From contig NZ_FTNI01000001.1 of the NCBI RefSeq assembly GCF_900156315.1, forward strand, positions 62,001 to 126,000: a DNA stretch of 64,000 nucleotides, in the 5' to 3' direction. The position numbers and the translations under genes are program-made. This document shows, one piece after another, positions 40,637 through 49,638 of the stretch. The number at the start of each line of letters is the position of its first letter. Within the stretch, counting starts at the first letter, position 1. The stretch comes from Microbispora rosea. Lineage in GTDB: Bacteria > Actinomycetota > Actinomycetes > Streptosporangiales > Streptosporangiaceae. The notes under the pieces are model-generated. The model saw only the letters and a program-made list of their open reading frames with translations, was not told where the DNA came from and ran no database searches.

Positions 40637-43531
40637 GCCGTCCGCGGTCCGCGACGGACCGTCCTGCGGGCTCTCGCCGAGCAGGGCGAGCTCCTCGCGG
40701 GCGAAGTCCACCCAGTAGCCGGCCCCGCACTCCTGCGCGACCGCCAAGGTCTCCCGCAGGTACGCGCGCGCCCTGTCGAGCCTGCCCATGAGGCGTTCGG
40801 CCCTGCCCAGCTTGCCGAGGCACCTCGGCTCCATGGCGCGGGAGCTGTTCTCCCTGATGAGGACGAGGGCCTCGTCGTAGAGCATCGCCCCGGACCGGGG
40901 GTCGTCCTGCCTCAGGTGCACCTCGGCCATGCCCATCAGCGCGTCCGAGCGATGCATGGCGTCCCCGGCCTCTTTCGCGAGCGCCGCCATCTCGACGTAC
41001 GCGGCCATGGCCGCCGCCACGTCCCCCAGGCCGAGATGTGCCGCGCCGAGGCAGACGAGAGCGTGGCGTTCGCCCACCGCCGCCCCGATCTCCCTCGCTA
41101 TCCGCAGCTCCTCCCGTGCCGACGACAGGGCCTCCTGGTGCCGATCGAGCGCGTTGAGCACGATGGCGAGGTTCCCCAGGGACCTCATCCGCGCGAAGGA
41201 GTCGCCGCACGTGCGGCGAAGGTCCACCTCGGCGCGCTGGTGGGCGAGCGCCTCCTCGTAGCGTCCCGTATGGCCCAGGCCGAGGGCGAGATAACCGTTC
41301 GCGAGGGCGGAGATCTCCGGGTCCCCGAGCCGTTCGCCCACATCGAGCGCCTGGCGGCCGAGGGTGATGACGTCCCGGTGGTGACCGGCGAAGGTAAGAG
41401 GCCAGTGGAAGGAGAAGCCGAGGTGCGCGCCGGAGCGCGCGAGGGACGGAGTGCGCCGGGCCATCCCCTGTGCCGCGACGGCGAGGACGTTGGGGCGTTC
41501 CCGCTCCAGCCACGCGGACGCGTCCGTGCTGCCGGTCATGGCAAGAGGTTCACACGTCGCGAACTCGTGCGGGGGATGCACCCGATGCGGGTCGATCAGT
41601 TTCATCGCCAGGCGCGCGGTCGTGCCGTACAGGCCGAGCACGCGGTCGAGCGCGTCGTCGCTGTCACGCTCGCTCAGACGCCGCTCGGCCAGTTCCATCG
41701 CGAACAGCCGGACCAGGTCATGGAGGCGGAACCGTCCCTGCTCGCCTGGTTCGGCCAGATTCGCCCGCACCAGGCGGGCCACGGCGCGCTCCGCCGCGTC
41801 CCGCGGCACCTCGAGAAGGGCCGCCACGACCTCGGGTGTGGCGTCCGGCGTGCGCAGAACGCCCAGATGGCACAGGGCAGCCGCCGCCGCCCGGTCGAGC
41901 TCGTGCCCGCTTCCCGCCAGCACATCGTGGCTGAGCTGGAGGCTGGCGCGCACCGCGAGATCGCCCGACTCCAGCTCGTGCAGCGCCCGCCGTTCGTCGC
42001 GCAGCCGGGCGTTCAGCTCGGTCAGGGGCGTGTGGCGGTTCTCCATCAGACGCGCCGCCGCGAGGCGCAGGGCGAGGGGCAGTCCGCCGCACAGGTGGGT
42101 CAGTTCGGCGGCGGCGGCCGGATCGGCGGCGATCCGGCCGGCGCCGACAAGTTTCGCGAGCATGGCGACCGACTCCGACCGCTGCATCCTGCCGAGGACG
42201 AACTGGACGCAGTCGTCGGCCGCCGCGAACGACTCCCGGCTCGTGACGAGCAGGGCATTCCCGGCCGGCAGGCCCAGCAGAGGGCGGACCTGGTCCAGGC
42301 CGGACGCGTCGTCGAGCACGATCAGCGTGCGGCGGCCCGCCAGGCGGTCTCTGAGCATCGCCGCGGCCTCGTCCGGATCGGACGGGACCGAGTCCGGGCG
42401 CGCCCCCAAGCCCCGCAGCAGCCTGCCGAGCAGATCGAGGGGGTTCAGCCGTCCGACTCCCGGTGTCGCCCCGAGCAGGTTCAGGTACAGCTGGCCGTCC
42501 GGATAGTGATCGCTCACCGTGTGAGCGGCGCGTACGGCGAGGGTCGACTTTCCCGCTCCCGCCGTGCCGGTGACGGCCACCACCGCCTGCGAGTCGCCCC
42601 CGTCCCAGGGCGCGAGCAGAGCGCGCAGTCGCACCAGCGTCTCCATTCGCCCCACGAAGATCTGCGGATCGCGCGGAAGCTGACGCGGCCGGTCGATCTC
42701 TCCGGGAGCCGTGACCGCCATGGGAGACGGCCCCGCCGCGAGGGAGGGATCCGCGCGGAGGATGAGCTCGTATGCCCGCCGCAGGGATACGCCGGGATCG
42801 ACGCCGAGGTGTTCGGCGAGCAGACTCCTGGTGTCGTGGAAGACCTCCAGCGCCTCCGCCTGCCGCCCGCAGCGGTAGAGCGCGAGCATCTGCAGTTCCC
42901 GGGCCCGCTCCCGCAGCGGGGCCTCCGCGATCAGCCCGGCGAGCGCGTCGAGCGCTTCCTGACGCCGGCCCAGCCGCAGCAGCGCGTCGGCCTGGTCCTC
43001 CCGCGCCGTCTGGCGCATGCTCTCCAGCCGGGTTCGCGCCGCCTCGCAGAAAGGGCCGGGAAGGCCGCCCAGGGCGGTGCCCGACCACAGTCCCAGCGCG
43101 GTCTGCAGTTCGCGCAGCCACGCGCTGAGGTCCTCCTTGGCCTGGTAGCGGCGAGCCTCCGCGAGGCGCTGTTCGAACTCCTCGGCGTCGGTCCGGCACG
43201 CGTCCCGCGCCAGGCTGTAGCCGTTCGCGGACCGGGTGAGCAACGCGAACGGCCCGCGCCTGCCGCGCTCCGGTTCGAGCAGCCGCCTCAGCCCGGCCAC
43301 ATAGGTGTAGAGGCTCTGCTCGGCCGTCTTCGGTGCGGCGGCGCCCCACAGGGCGCCGATGAGCCTGTCCTTCGTGACGAGGTGGCCCGCCTGTGCGGCG
43401 AGCACCCAGAGGGTGGCCCGTTGCAACGGCGGCCCCGGGTTCAGCTGCCGGTCCTCCAGCGACACGGTCACCGGTCCGAGGACCCGGAGCCGGAGGCCAC
43501 CCCCGCCGATTTCTCCATGTGCCGTCCCCAT
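40586..43531 (-). CDS. AfsR/SARP-type regulator with NB-ARC and TPR domains (copy 2)
   Basis: A 981-residue regulator. The N-terminal OmpR-type winged helix (about 13-108) and the BTAD domain (about 115-262) define the SARP family. An NB-ARC ATPase follows, with Walker A GTAGAGKST (322-330) and Walker B TLIVLDDASG, and about six TPR units fill the C-terminal 330 residues. The architecture matches AfsR, a global activator of secondary metabolism in Streptomyces. It lies directly downstream of a paralogue (43562-46480) with the same architecture; the gap is 30 bases, so the two are probably co-transcribed. Confidence 0.92.
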   Translation of the reverse strand: MGTAHGEIGGGGLRLRVLGPVTVSLEDRQLNPGPPLQRATLWVLAAQAGHLVTKDRLIGALWGAAAPKTAEQSLYTYVAGLRRLLEPERGRRGPFALLTRSANGYSLARDACRTDAEEFEQRLAEARRYQAKEDLSAWLRELQTALGLWSGTALGGLPGPFCEAARTRLESMRQTAREDQADALLRLGRRQEALDALAGLIAEAPLRERARELQMLALYRCGRQAEALEVFHDTRSLLAEHLGVDPGVSLRRAYELILRADPSLAAGPSPMAVTAPGEIDRPRQLPRDPQIFVGRMETLVRLRALLAPWDGGDSQAVVAVTGTAGAGKSTLAVRAAHTVSDHYPDGQLYLNLLGATPGVGRLNPLDLLGRLLRGLGARPDSVPSDPDEAAAMLRDRLAGRRTLIVLDDASGLDQVRPLLGLPAGNALLVTSRESFAAADDCVQFVLGRMQRSESVAMLAKLVGAGRIAADPAAAAELTHLCGGLPLALRLAAARLMENRHTPLTELNARLRDERRALHELESGDLAVRASLQLSHDVLAGSGHELDRAAAAALCHLGVLRTPDATPEVVAALLEVPRDAAERAVARLVRANLAEPGEQGRFRLHDLVRLFAMELAERRLSERDSDDALDRVLGLYGTTARLAMKLIDPHRVHPPHEFATCEPLAMTGSTDASAWLERERPNVLAVAAQGMARRTPSLARSGAHLGFSFHWPLTFAGHHRDVITLGRQALDVGERLGDPEISALANGYLALGLGHTGRYEEALAHQRAEVDLRRTCGDSFARMRSLGNLAIVLNALDRHQEALSSAREELRIAREIGAAVGERHALVCLGAAHLGLGDVAAAMAAYVEMAALAKEAGDAMHRSDALMGMAEVHLRQDDPRSGAMLYDEALVLIRENSSRAMEPRCLGKLGRAERLMGRLDRARAYLRETLAVAQECGAGYWVDFAREELALLGESPQDGPSRTADGSAGAEGEEEVDAVGHG

Positions 43532-43561
43532 GGACGTCCTGTCCCTCCTGCGAACCGACGA

Positions 43562-46480
43562 TCAGCCGGTGAGCGCCGCGCGGGGCGGTACCTCGCGGGT
43601 CGCTCTCAGCTCGGGGAAGGCCGTCTCGATGACGCGCAGCTCGTCTTCCGCCAACCGGGAGAGATTCTCGTCCGCGGATCGCTGCCGCGCCGCCAGCGCC
43701 TCCCGGGCGTAGGCCAGGGCCCGTGCCGGCTCGTTCAGGAGACGGTGCACTCTGGCGAGCATGGCGAGCGACTCGCACTCGCTGACCCGGTAGCCGATCT
43801 CCCGGGCCAGACGCAGGCCGCGCTCGAGGTAGGACTTCGCCGTCCGCGGATCGCCGCGGTCCAGGCACAGCTCGGAGAGCAACGCGAGGCCTTCCGATTC
43901 GTGGTAACGGTCTCCCGCGGCCTGCGCGAGTGCGAGCACCTCGCCGAGCAGGCTCATGGCCGCCGTCAGGTCGCCCAGCTCCCGGCAGGCGACCACCCTG
44001 ATCAGCAGCGAATGACGCTCGCCGACCTCGGAGCCGATCTCTCTGGCGATCGCCCGCTGGGCTTCCGCCCCCTCACGCGCCTCCGCGTATCGCTCGAGCT
44101 TGAGAAGGACGACGCCCAGGTTGCCCAGGGCGCGCATCTCGCCGAACCGGTCGCGTAGCGCGCGTCTCAGCTCGAGCTCGGCACGCTGGTGCAGCAGGGC
44201 CTCGGTTTCCCTGCCGAGGTTCACCAGCGCGTGCGCGAACTGGCCGTGGGCCAGGGACAGAATCTCCTGGTCGCCGGTCCGCTCGCCCACGGCCAGGGCC
44301 TGCCTGTTGAGGTCGCGCTGCTCGTGGCGGTGCGCGCCCCTCGTCAGCTGCCACATGAGGGAGAACCCGACGTAGGCCCCCAGCCGTGCGACGTCGTCGT
44401 CCTCGCTCTGCATCGCCTGTGCGGCGGTGGCGACCACGTCCGGCAGCTCCTCCTCCAGCCAGTCCCTGGCCTCGTCCGCCGACGTCAGCGCGAGCGGGCG
44501 CTGTGGCACGGTGGGCCAGGGAAGCTGCACGCGGTGGGGATCGAGCACCGTGCTGGCGTGGCGTGCGGTCGCCCCGTAGAAGCCGAGCGCGCTCATGAGC
44601 GCGTCCTTGCGCGCCTCCGGCAGGAGACGGGCGTCCGCGAGCTCGATCGTGAACAGCCGCACGAGGTCGTGGAGGCGGTAGCGGCCCGGTCCCGAGATCT
44701 CCAGCAGGTGCGCGCGTGCGAGGCGGCCGAGGGCGCGCTCGGCGGCGTCGACCGGTTCCCTGAGAAGGGCGGACACCAGCTCGGGGGTCAGGCTCGCCAC
44801 ATGCAGGACGCCGAGGTGGCACATCGTCCGCGCGGCCAGCCGATCGAGCTCGCCGCCGTGGGCCAGACCCTCGTAGCTCAGCTCCAGACTGGAGCGGACG
44901 GCCCTTCGGCCCGACTCCAGCTCGTGCAGCGTACGCCGCCGGTCCTCCAGCCTCGTGCCCAGATCCCGCGCGGTCCAGTCGGGACGTTCGGCGAGCCGGG
45001 CGGCGGCCAGGCGCAGGGACAGCGGCAGCAGGTCGCACAGGTGCGCCAGGCGGTCCGCGGCGGCCGGATCCGCCGCAATCCGTTCCGCTCCGACGAGCTT
45101 CGCCAGCACGGTGACCGCCTCCGACCGCAGCAGCCTCCCGAGCACGAGCTGGACGCAGTCGTCGGTCTCCGCGTGCGACTCACGGCTCGTGATCAGCACG
45201 GCGTTGCCGGACGGCAGGCCCAGCAGGGCGCGCACCTGCTCGGGCCCCGCCGCGTCGTCGAGCAGGATCAGGGTCCTGCGTCCCTCCAGCCGGTCGCGCA
45301 GCACCGCGGCGGCCTCGTCCTCCTCGGACGGCACGGCCCCGCCTGGCAGCCCCAGGGCGCGCAGGAGCCTGCCGAGCACGTCGATCGGCTTCAGGCGCTC
45401 GCCCCCCGGCGTCGCCCCCTGGAGGTTGACGTACAGCTGTCCGTCCGGGAACGCGGAGGAGGAGGCGTGGGCGGCCCGGACGGCCAGTGCGGACTTGCCC
45501 GCTCCGGGGGCCCCGGTGATCGCGACCACCGCCTGCGGGGGTCCGCCGTCCCAGGGGGAGAGCAGGGACCGCAGGCGGACCAGTTCCTCGGCCCGCCCCA
45601 CCAGAACGCTCGCCGCCCTCGGCAGCTGGCGGGGAGGCCGCGCCGGGGCCTTGGCGCCGCTCGCGCGGTCCTGCACCCGCGCGAGCGAGGGATCGGCCCG
45701 CAGGATCAGTTCGTACCGCTCACGCAGGGCCGTGCCGGGATCAACGCCGAGCCGCTCCGCGAGCAGCCGTTTGATGTCCATGTACGTCTGGAGGGCGTCG
45801 GCCTGCCTGCCACAGCGGTACAGCGCGAGCATGAGCAGGTCGCGGGTGCGCTCTCGCAGGGGAGCCTCCGCGGCCAGGTCGGTCAGCGCCGCCGCGGCCT
45901 CCTGGTGCAGTCCCAGGCCGAGCAGCGTGTCGGCGTGGTCCTCCCGCGCGGACAGGCGCAACTCCTCCAGACGAGCCCGTTCCGCCTCTGCGAAAGGACC
46001 CGGCACGCCGCACAGGGCGGGCCCCGACCAGTGCGCCAGGGCGGCGTCCAGCGCGCGCAGGCCGCCACGGTGGTCGCCCGCGCTGTGCAGCCGGCGTGCC
46101 TCGGCCAGGTGGCGTTCGAAGTCCGCCACGTCCACCTGCATCTGCCCGCGTTCCAGCGCGTAGCCGCGCGACCGGCTCACCAGGACGGCGTATGGACCGC
46201 GGGTGCCGGGGTGGGGCTCCAGCACCCGCCGGAGGCCGGCGATGTAGGTGTAGACGCTCTGCTCGGCCGTGTTCGGGGGCCGATCCCCCCAGAGACCACT
46301 GATCAGCATGTCCTTCGGGACCACGCGTCCCTCATGCCCGACGAGTACGCACAGGGCCGCCCGCTGCAGCGGCGGTCCCAGCTCGATGGGCCGTCCGTCG
46401 CGCCAGCCCGCAGGCGGACCCAGTAACCGCAGACGGGACGGTAAGTCCTGAGATGTTCCACATTCATTCGCATTATCCAT
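43562..46480 (-). CDS. AfsR/SARP-type regulator with NB-ARC and TPR domains (copy 1)
   Basis: A 972-residue paralogue of the next gene, with the same order: winged helix (about 15-110), BTAD (about 118-262), NB-ARC with Walker A GAPGAGKSA near residue 320 and LILLDDAAG as Walker B, then TPR units. The final Walker A residue is Ala where Ser/Thr normally binds magnesium (GKSA), although the preceding Ser may serve. Copy 2 has GKST. ATG 46480 is the first start; the leader upstream contains a striking perfect hairpin (46690-46718). Targets are unknown; the lasso cluster is 8 kb away. Confidence 0.92.
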   Translation of the reverse strand: MDNANECGTSQDLPSRLRLLGPPAGWRDGRPIELGPPLQRAALCVLVGHEGRVVPKDMLISGLWGDRPPNTAEQSVYTYIAGLRRVLEPHPGTRGPYAVLVSRSRGYALERGQMQVDVADFERHLAEARRLHSAGDHRGGLRALDAALAHWSGPALCGVPGPFAEAERARLEELRLSAREDHADTLLGLGLHQEAAAALTDLAAEAPLRERTRDLLMLALYRCGRQADALQTYMDIKRLLAERLGVDPGTALRERYELILRADPSLARVQDRASGAKAPARPPRQLPRAASVLVGRAEELVRLRSLLSPWDGGPPQAVVAITGAPGAGKSALAVRAAHASSSAFPDGQLYVNLQGATPGGERLKPIDVLGRLLRALGLPGGAVPSEEDEAAAVLRDRLEGRRTLILLDDAAGPEQVRALLGLPSGNAVLITSRESHAETDDCVQLVLGRLLRSEAVTVLAKLVGAERIAADPAAADRLAHLCDLLPLSLRLAAARLAERPDWTARDLGTRLEDRRRTLHELESGRRAVRSSLELSYEGLAHGGELDRLAARTMCHLGVLHVASLTPELVSALLREPVDAAERALGRLARAHLLEISGPGRYRLHDLVRLFTIELADARLLPEARKDALMSALGFYGATARHASTVLDPHRVQLPWPTVPQRPLALTSADEARDWLEEELPDVVATAAQAMQSEDDDVARLGAYVGFSLMWQLTRGAHRHEQRDLNRQALAVGERTGDQEILSLAHGQFAHALVNLGRETEALLHQRAELELRRALRDRFGEMRALGNLGVVLLKLERYAEAREGAEAQRAIAREIGSEVGERHSLLIRVVACRELGDLTAAMSLLGEVLALAQAAGDRYHESEGLALLSELCLDRGDPRTAKSYLERGLRLAREIGYRVSECESLAMLARVHRLLNEPARALAYAREALAARQRSADENLSRLAEDELRVIETAFPELRATREVPPRAALTG

Positions 46481-47270
46481 ACGACTTTGGACTCCATGCG
46501 GTGACGGCGCAGACGCGTTGAGTGCATCGCCCGGCCCTATTGGGAGGCTGGTGCGCGGAGCCTCGTGGCCGGGCCGCCGGTGCTGTCCCTCGGCGTTCTT
46601 GTACAGCTACTTCAATACGAAGTCATCCCCGTGACGCCGCCTATGGGCACATCGTTGGACCTAGATCGGCAGAAGCTTCAATATGCCATCACGTATCTAG
46701 ATTTTGTCTAGATACGTGGAGATGCGTTCGAGGCTCTGGCGGGGAGGCGTGCGTTGGAGCCGCGGCCTCCCTATGTCCCCGCAGCTACGTCATCGGCATC
46801 CCGGTGTCACGTGCGACCCCTTCGTGCGGCAGCTCCATCGTGGGTGACGAAGGGGGGCGATCGCGGCTTCGTGCCGCTTGAGCGGGTCGCATGCCGGGTT
46901 GGACTCCTGCCTCCGGGCCGGCGAGCCGAGGCCGAGTCCGAGAGGGGCGCCGGGTGCGAACCCTCGGTGGTCGGGCACCGGACAAAGGAACGCGGTCCGG
47001 CGCGGACAATTTTATTGCGTCACCGAGGTGCAGTCGGTATCTGGCGCCACCGGGAGATTGAATTCACCCGCTCCGACAATCGCGGGAATGAGATGCGTTG
47101 ATATGCGGCGGCGGACTGAAAGTAATCGCTCGATTGGATTGGAGGCATGGCCGCTTTGAATACGTGAATACTTGGAGCGGCGTCCGCCGGAGCGCCGGAG
47201 AGGATGCAGGGATGCCGGACAGTGCCTGATCTTCGTCTCCGGCGTCCCGGCGTGCTGCCAAGCGGCTTGA
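46481..47270. other. 790-bp region without a recognisable gene
   Basis: Short reading frames occur on both strands but none has a domain, a good ribosome site or convincing codon use. Base composition is less GC-rich than the neighbours. It contains a small inverted repeat ACTTC-AATAC-GAAGT (46609-46623), the large hairpin listed separately, and presumably the SARP promoter. No tRNA could be folded. Confidence 0.6.
46690..46718. other. Perfect 12-bp inverted repeat
   Basis: CACGTATCTAGA and TCTAGATACGTG are exact reverse complements separated by TTTTG. The repeat is AT-richer than its surroundings and lies 210 bases upstream of the SARP start. It could be an operator for a dimeric regulator, a hairpin in the SARP leader, or an attachment-like site. 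Confidence 0.8.
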
Positions 47271-47405
47271 TCAGCAGCAGAGTTGGTTGGCCAGCAAATT
47301 CGTCTCCGCAGAAGACGTGGAGGCGGTAGCTGGCGTAACATCGCCGGCAACGGCCAGTACGGCCGAAATGACGAGGGTAAGAACAGGCAGGGTAAGGCGG
47401 CGCAC
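47271..47405 (-). CDS. Small exported peptide divergent from the XRE-TPR regulator
   Basis: A 44-codon gene not found by standard length cut-offs. GTG 47405 is preceded seven bases away by GGGAG (minus strand GATGGGAGATCCACC). The product starts with two arginines (MRR), then a hydrophobic core LTLPVLTLVISAVLAVAG, an Ala-rich cleavage-like region (TPATAS), and a short polar tail ending LLANQLCC. This is the layout of a secretion signal plus a mature peptide of about 15-22 residues. The gene is divergent from the helix-turn-helix/TPR regulator with only 55 bases between them. I infer a possible signalling peptide; no homologue is known to me. Codon use is less GC3-biased than average. Confidence 0.6.
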   Translation of the reverse strand: MRRLTLPVLTLVISAVLAVAGDVTPATASTSSAETNLLANQLCC

Positions 47406-47438
47406 GGTGGATCTCCCATCAGCTCAGACTGCCGGGCC

Positions 47439-47454
47439 TACAATAGTGCAGGAG
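47439..47454 (+). promoter_or_regulatory. -10 box and ribosome site of the XRE-TPR gene
   Basis: TACAAT (47439-47444) is followed by GGAG (47451-47454) six bases before ATG 47461. The very short leader supports this start over an in-frame ATG at 47287. The region must also hold the promoter of the divergent peptide gene. Confidence 0.55.
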
Positions 47455-47460
47455 TTGCCA

Positions 47461-48753
47461 ATGGCGGCGCAAGATCTGGTCGGACAGCGCATCAAGGCGA
47501 TTCGCCGTCAGCGTGGGCTCTCGCAAGCGCAGTTGGCACACCCCGAACTTTCAGACAGTTATGTATCACTGATCGAAAGCGGCAAGCGCACCCCCACCCC
47601 CGCCGTGCTCGAACTCCTCGCACAGAAGCTCGACTGCTCGCTCACCTACCTTGTCAACGGCGTCACGGCGGAGCAGATGGAGGACCTCGAGGTCGGCCTC
47701 AGCTTCGCCAAGATGGCGTTGGAGAACGGCGAGGTCGACGAGGCCCGCCGCCGCTACGCCGAACTGCTCGCCGACGGCAACCTCCAGGGGCTCGCCTCGC
47801 TGCGGGTGGAGGCACGGTACGGCTACGCGCTGGCCTCCGAGGCGTGTGGCGAGCTCGCCGAGGCCATCTCCGTGCACGAGCAGCTCAGCGAGTCGGAGGC
47901 GGAGACGATGACGCAGGAGCGCAAGATCGCGGTGGCCCTGGCACTGTGCCGGTGCCATCGGGAGCGGGGTGACTATTCCGCCGCCGTCCGGGTCGGTGAG
48001 CAGGCGCTTGAGACACTGGGCAAGTCTGGTTGGAATGATGCGCTGATCGAGCTCGGCTCCACGCTGCTGGGCGTCTATCTCAGGCGGGGCGACATGCTGC
48101 GGGCCGGGCATTTCGCCGCCGAGTTGCTGGCGGCCGCCGACGCCTTGGGGACTCCCCGGGCCGCCGTAGCAGCATGCTGGAACGCCGCGTATGTGGCCGA
48201 GGAGGCGGGGCGCGGGGAAGAGGCCCTCACCCTGATCGAGCGTGCGCTGGCGATCCAGTCCGAGACCGGCGAGCCACGCAACCTGGCGCGCCTACGGCAG
48301 GCGCACGCGAACCTGGTCCTCAATCTCTGCCCCGACGACTCGGAGAAAGCGTACGACCTCCTGCTCAGGGCGCAGCGGGAGATGGAGTCCGCGGCCACGA
48401 GCACCTTCGAGAGGGCCCTCGGCGCCCTCGATCTCGCATGGGCGGAGATCGTCCTTCACCATCCCGAACAGGCCGTTGAATACGCGCGGACCGTCGTCGA
48501 CCTGGTGCGCGGCACTCCAGGGTGGATGGAGACACGGGCAGCCCTCCTGCTCAGTCAGGCGCACTTCCTGCTCCATCAGGACGAGGAGGCCGCTGCCGAG
48601 CTGGACACGGTGGGCCAGTGGCTGGAGAACGCGCCGCCCACGCGAAAGACGGCCGAGGACTGGATGACGCTCGCGGAGATGCGCCGGCGGACTGGCGAAG
48701 AAGAGCAGAGCGTGGTCGCCTACCAGCGTGCTCTCGCCTGCGTCGAGCTCTGA
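47461..48753 (+). CDS. XRE-type helix-turn-helix regulator with TPR sensor domain
   Basis: A 430-residue regulator. Residues 6-62 are an XRE helix-turn-helix (VGQRIKAIRRQRGLSQAQLA and SDSYVSLIESGKRTPTP). The rest is a series of about eight TPR-like helix pairs (for example EARRRYAELLADGNLQGLASLRVEA). In Firmicutes the same layout (RRNPP family: PlcR, NprR, Rgg) senses imported signalling peptides. The adjacent divergent gene for a small exported peptide makes a similar pairing worth considering. A hairpin terminator follows the stop. Confidence 0.88.
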   Translation: MAAQDLVGQRIKAIRRQRGLSQAQLAHPELSDSYVSLIESGKRTPTPAVLELLAQKLDCSLTYLVNGVTAEQMEDLEVGLSFAKMALENGEVDEARRRYAELLADGNLQGLASLRVEARYGYALASEACGELAEAISVHEQLSESEAETMTQERKIAVALALCRCHRERGDYSAAVRVGEQALETLGKSGWNDALIELGSTLLGVYLRRGDMLRAGHFAAELLAAADALGTPRAAVAACWNAAYVAEEAGRGEEALTLIERALAIQSETGEPRNLARLRQAHANLVLNLCPDDSEKAYDLLLRAQREMESAATSTFERALGALDLAWAEIVLHHPEQAVEYARTVVDLVRGTPGWMETRAALLLSQAHFLLHQDEEAAAELDTVGQWLENAPPTRKTAEDWMTLAEMRRRTGEEEQSVVAYQRALACVEL

Positions 48754-48792
48754 CCGCGCAAGCGGGCATCGGGGCTGACAGGGACATGTTCT

Positions 48793-48824
48793 GCCGGGCC
48801 GGAGGCTGCTCGCCCCGGCCCGGC
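48793..48824 (+). terminator. Hairpin terminator after the XRE-TPR gene
   Basis: GCCGGGCCGG and CCGGCCCGGC form a 10-bp stem with a 12-base loop, 40 bases after the stop. The rest of the interval 48754-49065 shows no gene. Confidence 0.7.
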
Positions 48825-49065
48825 TCGCGTCTCATGCGATGAGCGTGCGGACCTCAAGAGCTTGCTGACGCGTGGGCCACGACGACGGACGCGGGCCGCG
48901 AACGGAGCGGCCGGCCACCGTTCACCGGTCCGCCGAGCGGGGCGCCGTCGTCCGGCAGGCACGGAGGGCCGGCTGCGGCGTGATCAGGGGTCTTCTTCGG
49001 GTTATCCCCAGTCTTCCGGTGCGAGGTATGGACCGGACCACCGCGTCGGTAGCCTGGGAGGTGCC

Positions 49066-49638
49066 ATGAAGACACCCTTCCTCGCCGCCTTCGCCGCGCT
49101 CGTGGCGGCTCTCCTGCTATGTGTCGCGCCGGCCCTGCCCGCCGAGGCGCACACTTCGCTCAAGAGTAGCGACCCGCAGAAGAACGCGCAGGTCAAGACC
49201 TTGCAAAAGGTCACGCTCGAGTTCGCGGACTCCGTTCAGTTCCCGGTCGTGGTCGTCCGCGGTGAGGACGGCAAAAGCTATGAGAAAGGCGAGCCGGTCG
49301 TCGACGGGCCCAAGGTCACCGAGGCGGTGACCGAGCCGGTTCCTCCGGGTCGCTACACGATCGCCTGGCGTGTGGTCTCTCCCGACGGGCACCCGCTCGA
49401 GGGGGAGATTCCGTTCACCGTGGTCGGCGACCAGTCCATAGGGGCGGCGACCTCGGCGGCCGCTCCCGGCGACCCGTCGCCGGCGTCCGCGCCGGCGGCC
49501 GCCGCGCCCGCGACGGCGCCCGCGGCGCAGGCCGATGACGGCGGGCGGGGAGGCGTCCCCGGGTGGATATGGGCGGTGATCTTCGGGATCGCCGGCGTCG
49601 GCATCGGGATGTTCCTGAGCCTGCGGAAGAAGCCGTGA
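49066..49638 (+). CDS. copC: CopC domain copper-binding membrane protein
   Basis: A 190-residue exported protein. The signal peptide ends PAEA, leaving histidine as the first mature residue (HTSLKSSDP), the N-terminal copper ligand typical of CopC. The C-terminal part of the domain, WRVVSPDGHPLEGEIPFTVVG, has the second conserved histidine. An Ala/Pro linker leads to a membrane helix (about 163-183) with a short basic tail. GGGAGG precedes ATG 49066. The stop overlaps the start of the copD-ctaG fusion, so the two act together in copper handling. Confidence 0.9.
   Translation: MKTPFLAAFAALVAALLLCVAPALPAEAHTSLKSSDPQKNAQVKTLQKVTLEFADSVQFPVVVVRGEDGKSYEKGEPVVDGPKVTEAVTEPVPPGRYTIAWRVVSPDGHPLEGEIPFTVVGDQSIGAATSAAAPGDPSPASAPAAAAPATAPAAQADDGGRGGVPGWIWAVIFGIAGVGIGMFLSLRKKP

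Noticed and set aside
46950..46985. tRNA-like T-arm (GGGTGCGAACCCTCGG)
   Set aside because: No acceptor stem, anticodon arm or D-arm could be placed around it.
47012..47419. 135-codon minus-strand frame
   Set aside because: It has no family resemblance. The 44-codon gene in another frame on the same strand has a much better ribosome site and a signal-peptide pattern.
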